Virus record (IMG/VR): IMGVR_UViG_3300037847_004215
Span: 805-55,708 of that record
Length of the DNA stretch: 54,904 nt
Origin: a virus
Strand: one strand, 5' to 3'
Part shown: piece after piece, positions 48,571 through 54,904 of the stretch
How positions within the stretch are numbered: position 1 is the stretch's first letter
Layout: each line of letters starts with the position of its first letter
The notes under the pieces: model-generated
Seen by the model: the letters and a program-made list of their open reading frames with translations, nothing else
The model's database searches: none
What the model was told of the DNA's origin: nothing
Made by a program: the position numbers and the translations under genes

Positions 48571-51012
48571 ATGTACGATAACAACACCAATAAGGGGAAG
48601 TATGGAAACTTCCCAGACCCATTTGCCGATTATGGAAAAAAGAGTTCCAATGCCTATGGGATAAAATTCGCTAAAGCGATTGAAAAGCAATGGGGTAATT
48701 CAGACGATGAACGAAGTTTGTTCAGAAGACGTATGAAGGACTTCGAGACAAACCGTGACTATGCTAACGGTACGCAAGATACTTCTATATACAAACAGAT
48801 TTTAAATTCACTCGACCCTAATAACGGGGACGGAACTCTTTTAAACTTGGACTGGACTCCAGTTCCTATCGTCCCTAAATTCGTTAAGATTGTTGTAAAT
48901 AACATTCTTTCTAGAAAACCTTATCCAAACCTAAGGGCAATCGACCCGCTATCTCAGTCTGAAAAAGACAAGAAAAGAGCGGAGGTAATGTTTGAGGTAA
49001 AAAACAGAGAAGCCTTAGCCGAGCTTGAAAAGCAAGGTGTAAGCACAAATGTTGATTTATCTCAAGTTCCCGAAACCCCAGAAGAAGCTGAAATCTTAAT
49101 GGATGTAAATGTGAAGACCGCAGCAGAGATTGCTGCTCAAGTCGGAACAAACATCACACTTGAATGGAACGACTTTGACCAACGCGTCTACCGTAGGGCA
49201 GTTACAGATTTAGTAACCTGTGGTATGGGAGTAATAAAAAGAAGAAATGACCCAAACTACGGAATACAAGAAGAATATATTGACCCAGCCCATTTCTTTC
49301 ATAGCTACACCGAAGACCCTACATTTAGTGACCTCATTTATGCAGGACACATCAAAAAAATTAGCATCTCGGAACTCAAGCGTATCGCTCGTGATGAGCT
49401 TACTGAAGAACAATATGAAAAGATAGCTCAATCGGTAAAAAACAAATACCAAAATAGAGCAGACAAACTTAGCTACAAATACTATGATGAAACTCTTGAC
49501 CGTACTACATATGGATACGATGAGTTTATTGTAGAGATTATGGACTTTGAATTCCTCTCAACAGATTCTATGATGTTTGAAGAGAAGGCTTCAAGATTCG
49601 GAAACACTAGCTTTTATTATAAAGGATTTGAATACACTCCTCCGAAAGAGTCTGTTTATGAAAGAACTCCTCATTCGATGAATGTTCAAACCGTATTCGG
49701 AGGTAGTTATGTTGTAGGGTGTGGATATATTTATGATTATGGTCAGAAAAGAAATGTTCCTAAAAATGCTCATGACCTAACTAGAGCCAGACTTTCTTAC
49801 TCTGTTGTATCCACAAACCTACGCAGAATGATGCCTAAATCATTGGTAGGTTCTGTAATTGGTTTTGCAGACCAATTACAACTTTCACATTTAAAGTTAC
49901 AGCAAGCAATAGCCAAAGCTAAACCAGATGGTCTTATCGTAGACATCGAAGGGCTGGAAAATGTCCAGCTAGGTAAAGGTGGCGAGTTGCAACCACTAGA
50001 TATTCAAGACATCTATGAACAGACAGGTGTATTCTACTACAGGAGCAAGAACCCAGAAGGAGGTTTCCAAAACCCTCCAGTGCGTTCTTTGGACAATAGC
50101 ATTCGTAATATCAATGAGCTTATCGCTATTTATAACCATAACCTTCGCCTCATTCGTGATACCACAGGTATAAACGAGGTGATGGACGGTACATCTCCAA
50201 AGGGAGAACAGTTAGTAGGTGTCCGTCAGCAGGCTATGGCAGCAGGAAACAATGCTATTTACGATATCACAAACGCATCTATTTACTTGTATACTAGAGT
50301 TTGTGAGGACATCGTAAAGTGTCTTCAGATTCTACCGACAGACTCTGTTTTGTTTATGGCATATGAAAGAGCCATAGGTGAATCAAACATGAAAGTTTTA
50401 TCATCATTTGGAGACCTCCCGATGTACAATTTTGGTGTTAAGGTTCAAATGGAAATGGACACTACCGAAAAAGCATACTTAGAACAAAACATACAAATAG
50501 CATTATCTCAAAAAGAGATTGACCTAGAAGATGCTATAGCTGTAAGACAACTTAAAGATGTTGACCAAGCAGAAAGATTGTTGATTATTAGACGCAAGAA
50601 GAGAATGGCTATGCAACAACAAATCGCACAGCAAAACTCTCAAATGCAGTCTCAAATGAATCAGCAAGCTTCTGCTGCTGCCTCTCAAGGAAAAATGGCT
50701 GAAATTCAAGCACAGGCACAAGCTAACATTGCAGAAATTCAAGCCAAAGCACAAGCAGATGCCGAGCTACTTCAAATAGAGTACCAGCTTAAAGGTCAAG
50801 TTGAGGGAGCTAAGGCTCAAACCTTAGCGATGTCAAAAGAAAAAGACATGGCTTTTAGAAGTGAGCTTGAAGACAAAAAAGAAAAAGCAAAAGACGATAG
50901 AGTTAAAAAACAAGCTGTTGAGCAATCTAAAATGATTTCTCAAAGACAGGGCAAACGAGGTGAATTATCAGATGAATCCGATGACGTCTTGGACGCGCTA
51001 ACTGACTCATAA
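48571..51012 (+). CDS. Portal protein (crAss-like/P22-like)
   Basis: 813 residues. WTPVPIVPKFVKIVVNNILS (about 90-109) and KSLVGSVIGFADQLQLSHLK, then NELIAIYNHNLRLIRDTTGI and EVMDGTSPKGEQLVGVRQQA, are typical of crAss-like and P22-type portals. The last 150 residues are a Gln/Ala/Lys-rich helical tail (AQQNSQMQSQMNQQASAAAS and so on), the portal barrel or a scaffold-binding tail. The dodecameric ring is the DNA gateway into the head. Directly follows terminase with its own promoter. Confidence 0.85.
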   Translation: MYDNNTNKGKYGNFPDPFADYGKKSSNAYGIKFAKAIEKQWGNSDDERSLFRRRMKDFETNRDYANGTQDTSIYKQILNSLDPNNGDGTLLNLDWTPVPIVPKFVKIVVNNILSRKPYPNLRAIDPLSQSEKDKKRAEVMFEVKNREALAELEKQGVSTNVDLSQVPETPEEAEILMDVNVKTAAEIAAQVGTNITLEWNDFDQRVYRRAVTDLVTCGMGVIKRRNDPNYGIQEEYIDPAHFFHSYTEDPTFSDLIYAGHIKKISISELKRIARDELTEEQYEKIAQSVKNKYQNRADKLSYKYYDETLDRTTYGYDEFIVEIMDFEFLSTDSMMFEEKASRFGNTSFYYKGFEYTPPKESVYERTPHSMNVQTVFGGSYVVGCGYIYDYGQKRNVPKNAHDLTRARLSYSVVSTNLRRMMPKSLVGSVIGFADQLQLSHLKLQQAIAKAKPDGLIVDIEGLENVQLGKGGELQPLDIQDIYEQTGVFYYRSKNPEGGFQNPPVRSLDNSIRNINELIAIYNHNLRLIRDTTGINEVMDGTSPKGEQLVGVRQQAMAAGNNAIYDITNASIYLYTRVCEDIVKCLQILPTDSVLFMAYERAIGESNMKVLSSFGDLPMYNFGVKVQMEMDTTEKAYLEQNIQIALSQKEIDLEDAIAVRQLKDVDQAERLLIIRRKKRMAMQQQIAQQNSQMQSQMNQQASAAASQGKMAEIQAQAQANIAEIQAKAQADAELLQIEYQLKGQVEGAKAQTLAMSKEKDMAFRSELEDKKEKAKDDRVKKQAVEQSKMISQRQGKRGELSDESDDVLDALTDS

Positions 51013-51024
51013 TCAGTAAATTAG

Positions 51025-51032
51025 TACCTTTG
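51025..51032 (+). promoter_or_regulatory. Bacteroidota -7 promoter box before the fibre cluster
   Basis: TACCTTTG matches TAnnTTTG, with an A-rich 16-base leader before the ATG at 51049. No clear -33 TTG at 17-20 bases. Confidence 0.6.
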
Positions 51033-51048
51033 TAAAAAATAAAAAAAA

Positions 51049-51321
51049 ATGTCAGCAAACAAATTAGTTCACGATTATAATTACAACCTAATGTCCTTTG
51101 GGCAGTCTGGTTTTGATTACATTACGAGTGGCACTGTTAGTGACCAAACTTTTATTGCCATCACAGCTCTAGAAGACGCCAGTATCAGTGCTACTGCATC
51201 CAAAGGAGACAGCCTTAGCTCAGTCACCATTCCTAAAGGTCTTACGATTTATGGAAGGTTCACTAGTGTCACTGTATCTTCTGGTAAAATTTTAGCATAT
51301 AGAGAAGCTACAGACTTATAA
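51049..51321 (+). CDS. Small beta-rich virion protein
   Basis: 90 residues, MSANKLVHDYNYNLMSFGQS; the C-terminal half (VTIPKGLTIYGRFTSVTVSS, then GKILAYREATDL) has the 'IPKG-x-x-IYGRF-x-x-VTV-x-SG' pattern seen in small proteins near portal and fibre genes of marine phages. Probably a minor virion or head-decoration protein. The next ATG overlaps its stop (TAATG). Confidence 0.6.
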   Translation: MSANKLVHDYNYNLMSFGQSGFDYITSGTVSDQTFIAITALEDASISATASKGDSLSSVTIPKGLTIYGRFTSVTVSSGKILAYREATDL

Positions 51322-52133
51322 TGATAGGATTAGGATTAGCATTAGCAAAACAAGATTTCCTTAGTGGGGTATCTTTTGACTTCGCTACCTTCAATGGTAT
51401 TGAACAAGAGATAGTTGGCACTGGGTCATCCCCTTATATATGGACTGATGCTGTCACTCAAGATTTATCTTTTTCGTTTTGGATTAGAATTGATTCTACC
51501 GCAAAAGAAAACCAAGAAATTATTTTTTTGGGAGATACCAACCTTGATAATCAAATCAAAATAAACTATAATGCAGCCAACAACACCTTAGATTACATTA
51601 TGGAGTGGGGTGGTGTGGCTACTCATTCAGCAAAGATTCAGCTTCACGATGCTGCTAACCAGTCCACAACTGGGATTACTAGTTCCGCTACGGGCTGGAC
51701 GAATTCTCAAGGAAGTCGTAATAGTGATGGATTTATAAATGTGACCATTACGTTTGACGCTTCTTCAGATATGTCTGGTGTTAAGTTCTACTGGAACGGA
51801 ACTGAAATATCTGGAGGTATTCTAACGGCAACTACTGGTGTTACTAAAGCTGACTGGGATGCCTCTATTTTAGGCTTGGCAAATGATGGTTCTGCCTCTA
51901 ATCAAGCAGATATATTAAAGGGGGCTTTAGATGAGGTTAAGTTTTATAGTTCTGTGTTAAGCTCTACAGATGTTCATTCTATATATAATAGCGGAACACC
52001 TATAAATGCATCAACCGCTGGTGTAACATCAAGCTTAATAACAGAATGGACACTAAACGGAACTGTTAATGACTCTGCTGGCAAATACGACACTTCGGGT
52101 TCTGCTAACAATGTAACATTTGATTCATACTAA
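51321..52133 (+). CDS. LamG/concanavalin-like lectin domain fibre protein
   Basis: 270 residues. QDLSFSFWIRIDSTAKENQE, then DGFINVTITFDASSDMSGVK and KGALDEVKFYSSVLSSTDVH followed by SIYNSGTPI are the strands and closing motif of LamG-like jelly-roll domains that bind sugars. Likely a receptor-binding or adhesion component. It shares coupled starts with its neighbours, so the whole set is one message. Confidence 0.75.
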   Translation: MIGLGLALAKQDFLSGVSFDFATFNGIEQEIVGTGSSPYIWTDAVTQDLSFSFWIRIDSTAKENQEIIFLGDTNLDNQIKINYNAANNTLDYIMEWGGVATHSAKIQLHDAANQSTTGITSSATGWTNSQGSRNSDGFINVTITFDASSDMSGVKFYWNGTEISGGILTATTGVTKADWDASILGLANDGSASNQADILKGALDEVKFYSSVLSSTDVHSIYNSGTPINASTAGVTSSLITEWTLNGTVNDSAGKYDTSGSANNVTFDSY

Positions 52134-52498
52134 TGGCAACACAAGTAAACTTAGACAACGCAACAAGAGTAGATATCACCTGTAGAAAGGGCGATACATT
52201 TACTCTTGAATTTACATTTACAGATAGTGCAGGTGCTGCTATAGATTTAACTGGCTATGTGTGGAAAATGGATGTGAAAGAAACAGACACTTCTTCTGGA
52301 GATATTATTGCTGACAATTCTTTTGACTATACAGGAGCAGACCCTGCGGTTGGAAAACTAAAAATAACAGCAACAGCCGCTACAATGGCTGGAGTTTCTG
52401 GGGGGTTATATGTTTATGATTTGCAGTCTACCGCCAGTAGTGTAGTAAAAACATGGGTATATGGTTTGTTTAAAGTAAATGAGGACGTAAGTGAGTAA
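52133..52498 (+). CDS. Ig-like/beta-sandwich fibre-associated protein
   Basis: 121 residues, with VDITCRKGDTFTLEFTFTDS, then GAAIDLTGYVWKMDVKETDT. The 'RKGDTF-x-L-x-F-x-x-T-D-x-x-G-x-x-x-D-L-T-G' pattern is a recurring phage beta-sandwich unit (baseplate upper protein-like in general form). It starts on the LamG stop (TAATG) and precedes fibre genes, so a tail or fibre adaptor is likely. Confidence 0.6.
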   Translation: MATQVNLDNATRVDITCRKGDTFTLEFTFTDSAGAAIDLTGYVWKMDVKETDTSSGDIIADNSFDYTGADPAVGKLKITATAATMAGVSGGLYVYDLQSTASSVVKTWVYGLFKVNEDVSE

Positions 52499-52826
52499 TA
52501 TTATTGAAATATCATCTGGAGATTCTGTTTCTATTAAGAGTGTATCTACAACGACAAGCTCTATTAAAGTAAAAGAGCCATCAACCACTGTGTCTATTAC
52601 TGGCGTTATTGCCTCCGCCTCAGCAACAGGAGACAAGGATTTTACTTTTACTCAAAGCTCTGCTAGTACTACTTGGAATATTACTCACAATTTAGGTAAA
52701 AAACCTAGTGTTTCTATAGCAGATAGTGCAGACACCCTAATACATGGAGCTGTTTCTTACACAGATTTAAACAACCTAACAATAAGCCTGTCTGCCCCCA
52801 CGAGCGGCACGGCATACTTAAACTAA
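52491..52826 (+). CDS. Fibre C-terminal module protein (GTG start)
   Basis: 111 residues from GTG, overlapping the upstream TAA by 8 bases. The segment FTQSSASTTWNITHNLGKKP, then SVSIADSADTLIHGAVSYTD and LSAPTSGTAYLN, matches a module found at the ends of many phage fibres ('HNLGK-P-V'). A related module ends the next gene. Likely binds the fibre tip or caps it. Confidence 0.6.
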   Translation: MSNIIEISSGDSVSIKSVSTTTSSIKVKEPSTTVSITGVIASASATGDKDFTFTQSSASTTWNITHNLGKKPSVSIADSADTLIHGAVSYTDLNNLTISLSAPTSGTAYLN

Positions 52827-52832
52827 TATAAA

Positions 52833-54428
52833 ATGGCTGACGTAAAATTTTTAAGCAATCTGGTAGTTGATGGGAACATTACCCTTACCGCAGGCGGCGG
52901 CTATCAAATTAAAAATGCAACATTTGAATCATTAACGGCAGACCCTTCTTCTAATAACTTTGAAGGTAGAATGATTTACCGTTCAGATACGAATCAAGTT
53001 CGTTTCTATGATGGTTCATCATGGACTTCTATTGCAGGAGATATTACAGGGGTTACCGCAGGTAATGGTTTAAGTGGTGGTGGAACAACTGGTACTGTAA
53101 CTCTTGACTTAGACCTTAGTGAACTTACTGCTATTTCAGCAGTAGCACAGGGCGACCACATTCCTCTTGTAGATGCAAGTGATTCTTCTGCTACAAAAAA
53201 AGTAACATTCTCTGATTTAGAGGATGCGGTATTTGGAAATGTAAGCGGTGATATTACTATCGCGGCAGGTGGTGCAGCAACTATTTCTGCTAATTCTGTT
53301 GCACTAGGTACAGACACTACGGGGAACTACGTAGCAACGTTGGGCACTCTGACGGGTCTTACAACTTCTGGAAACACTGGAGAGGGGTCAACACCTACTC
53401 TTGCCGTTACTTATGGAACTACAGCTACCACGGCATTAGAGGGTAACACTGTAGTTGACGATGTAAGCGTGTCAAATCTAGAGACACGTTTAGGACAGAT
53501 TGATAGTAGTATTACTATTGGTAACGGTTCTTCGGTAGCGCTTACCACAAGCGGTAATCTTACTGTTTCTGGCAACTTAGTTGTGAACGGCACAACAACC
53601 ACTGTTAATTCAACTACATTAACAATTGACGACCATCATATTAAGGTGGCGACAGACAATGCAGGTTCTAATGATTTTGGTTACTATGGACGCTATGATA
53701 CTAGCGGAACAGCCAAGTATGCTGGTTTATTCTATGATGTATCGGCAGAATCTTGGAAGGTTTATAGAAATAATGCCACAGAGCCAAACAACACAACTTT
53801 TAGTGAAGACGAGCTAAGTGACCTTACCGCTGGTAATTTTATTGGTTCATTAACAGGTAACGCTTCTACGGCAAGCAAGTGGACGACCGCACGCACAATT
53901 ACTCTTGGCGGTGATTTATCTGGAAGCGTATCTATTGATGGTTCGGCAAACGTAACTCTTAGCGCTACTGTTGTTGCAAACGCTGTAGCCCTCGGCACAG
54001 ATACTACTGGGAATTATGTAGCCACAATCGCTGCAACTTCTGGAACGGGTATTTCTGTATCGGGCTCTGGCTCTGAAACTGCTGCTGTAACAATCGCTGG
54101 TATTGATGCGTCAACAACTGTTAAAGGGGTTGTTGAACTCGCCACAACTGCTGAGGCGCTTGCAGGCACTTCTACTACGCTTGCAGTTACCCCTGCTGGT
54201 CTTGCTGCTCGTTCTTACCGTGCAGCTATCGGTGATGGAAGCGCTACAAGTATTGCAGTCACACACAGCCTTGGAACTCGCGATGTAATTGTTCAGTTAT
54301 ATGACGCATCAAGTTATGAAACTGTATATGCTCAAGTTGTTAGAACAAGCACAAGTGTAGTAACTGTAGATTTTAATACCGCTCCATCTACTGGAGATGT
54401 AATTATTTTGGTTACTAAAATAGATTAA
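52833..54428 (+). CDS. Tail fibre protein
   Basis: 531 residues. The N terminus (MADVKFLSNLVVDGNITLTA) and long Thr/Gly/Ala-rich beta repeats, with GTDTTGNYVAT appearing twice (about 156-166 and 388-398), indicate a trimeric beta-helix shaft. The C-terminal 75 residues (SYRAAIGDGSATSIAVTHSL, then GTRDVIVQLYDASSY) form a HNLG-type terminal domain. The most likely host-recognition fibre. It ends before a strong terminator. Confidence 0.75.
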   Translation: MADVKFLSNLVVDGNITLTAGGGYQIKNATFESLTADPSSNNFEGRMIYRSDTNQVRFYDGSSWTSIAGDITGVTAGNGLSGGGTTGTVTLDLDLSELTAISAVAQGDHIPLVDASDSSATKKVTFSDLEDAVFGNVSGDITIAAGGAATISANSVALGTDTTGNYVATLGTLTGLTTSGNTGEGSTPTLAVTYGTTATTALEGNTVVDDVSVSNLETRLGQIDSSITIGNGSSVALTTSGNLTVSGNLVVNGTTTTVNSTTLTIDDHHIKVATDNAGSNDFGYYGRYDTSGTAKYAGLFYDVSAESWKVYRNNATEPNNTTFSEDELSDLTAGNFIGSLTGNASTASKWTTARTITLGGDLSGSVSIDGSANVTLSATVVANAVALGTDTTGNYVATIAATSGTGISVSGSGSETAAVTIAGIDASTTVKGVVELATTAEALAGTSTTLAVTPAGLAARSYRAAIGDGSATSIAVTHSLGTRDVIVQLYDASSYETVYAQVVRTSTSVVTVDFNTAPSTGDVIILVTKID

Positions 54429-54450
54429 TATATATTGATATTAATATGGG

Positions 54451-54486
54451 GAGGGGTGTGGCTTATACTGCACCCCTCTTTTTTTT
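54451..54486 (+). terminator. Rho-independent terminator
   Basis: GAGGGGTG pairs with CACCCCTC around a TGGCTTATACTG loop, followed by eight T. The -7 box of the next gene shares its last T. Confidence 0.9.
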
Positions 54487-54493
54487 ATCTTTG
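54486..54493 (+). promoter_or_regulatory. Bacteroidota -7 promoter box, fused to terminator
   Basis: TATCTTTG matches TAnnTTTG, begins on the last base of the terminator T-run and is 17 bases before the next ATG. Confidence 0.65.
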
Positions 54494-54510
54494 CACTATA
54501 CAATTCTAAT

Positions 54511-54904
54511 ATGGCATCAAATAGATTTTTAACAGATATAACCGTTGACGGTAAAGCTGGGATTGGAACATCAAGTCTTCATGCGGAACTTGTTGTTGCA
54601 GGTAAAATAGACACTTCTGACACAACTAACGGCGCGTTTAGAGTATACAATGGCTCTACCTTTAGAGGCGGCTGGGGTACTGGCGACTGGGCGGGTGTAA
54701 ACTTTGGTGACAGCAGTTCAGACCTTGTTGCTTTTGTAGCTGGCAGTAACAAGTATTTTATTGGGACTAATAGTCAACCAAGACTTGCTGTAGATGGAAG
54801 CGGTAACGTTGGTATCGGGACTACTGGCCCATCGGAAAAATTTCATATATATCACCCCACTACAAATACATTAGCATATTTACAAAGCGGTGATGCCACT
54901 ACGA
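54511..54904 (+). CDS. Tail fibre or spike protein, N-terminal part (cut by the window end)
   Basis: 131 residues visible, MASNRFLTDITVDGKAGIGT; LAVDGSGNVGIGTTGPSEKF is the 'GNVGIGT-x-x-P-x-x-K' pyramid motif of long fibres that often end in an auto-cleaving peptidase (chaperone) domain, not seen here because the window ends. Second fibre after the one upstream, with its own promoter, so the two may be alternatives or stacked parts. Confidence 0.7.
   Translation, partial: MASNRFLTDITVDGKAGIGTSSLHAELVVAGKIDTSDTTNGAFRVYNGSTFRGGWGTGDWAGVNFGDSSSDLVAFVAGSNKYFIGTNSQPRLAVDGSGNVGIGTTGPSEKFHIYHPTTNTLAYLQSGDATT

Overview
The window is almost entirely the genome of a tailed double-stranded DNA phage, probably a podovirus, infecting a member of the Bacteroidota (Flavobacteria-like, quite possibly marine). 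The host call rests on promoters: at least ten gene starts or intergenic gaps carry the Bacteroidota -7 box TAnnTTTG, often directly behind a rho-independent terminator, and Shine-Dalgarno sequences are almost absent. The phage call rests on a full virion set: large terminase, portal, scaffold, major capsid protein, connector-like proteins, a 1575-residue tail stabilisation protein, a 2958-residue internal or polyvalent protein, fibres and a lysis cassette. Terminase, portal and stabilisation protein look like those of crAss-like phages, judged from memory of the families. No DNA polymerase, RNA polymerase, integrase or tRNA is visible. Both ends cut genes (a small protein at the left, a fibre at the right), so this is a piece of a larger or circularly permuted genome.

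Layout. 1-26.2 kb (+ strand): small basic proteins, an exported cluster (membrane protein, thioredoxin-fold protein without its CxxC, predicted outer-membrane barrel), then scaffold, capsid, connectors, tail hub, internal proteins and lysis (holin, DUF5675-like candidate endolysin, second membrane protein, one-piece spanin). 26.2-34.2 kb (- strand): replication and recombination (GIY-YIG protein, endonuclease I-like resolvase, VirE_N/DnaB-like primase-helicase, DnaA domain IV-like protein, SSB-like protein, PD-(D/E)XK exonuclease, ERF annealing protein). 34.2-41.9 kb (- strand): a tightly packed array of about twenty small, mostly unknown early genes, many sharing one translation-initiation signal. 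41.86-42.6 kb: a non-coding control region full of palindromes between the leftward and rightward arms. 42.6-54.9 kb (+ strand, one regulator on -): more MKAKK proteins, a divergent promoter with a winged-helix regulator, GroES-like co-chaperonin, terminase, portal and fibre genes.

How it fits together (inference). Leftward TTGACA-type promoters fire early and express the small-gene array and the replication module. The phage appears to bring its own primase-helicase, single-strand binding and annealing functions and borrow the host polymerase; a DnaA domain IV-like protein and a perfect DnaA box beside the helicase gene suggest one way to do so. Rightward TAnnTTTG promoters then express virion and lysis genes. 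The most unusual signals are the shared leader (TAAATTTTC, then ACT-ATG), the recurrent TAGGTAT and CCCTTTAGGG palindromes, the MKAKK small-protein family, and a set of envelope-directed proteins including a hidden antisense lipoprotein.
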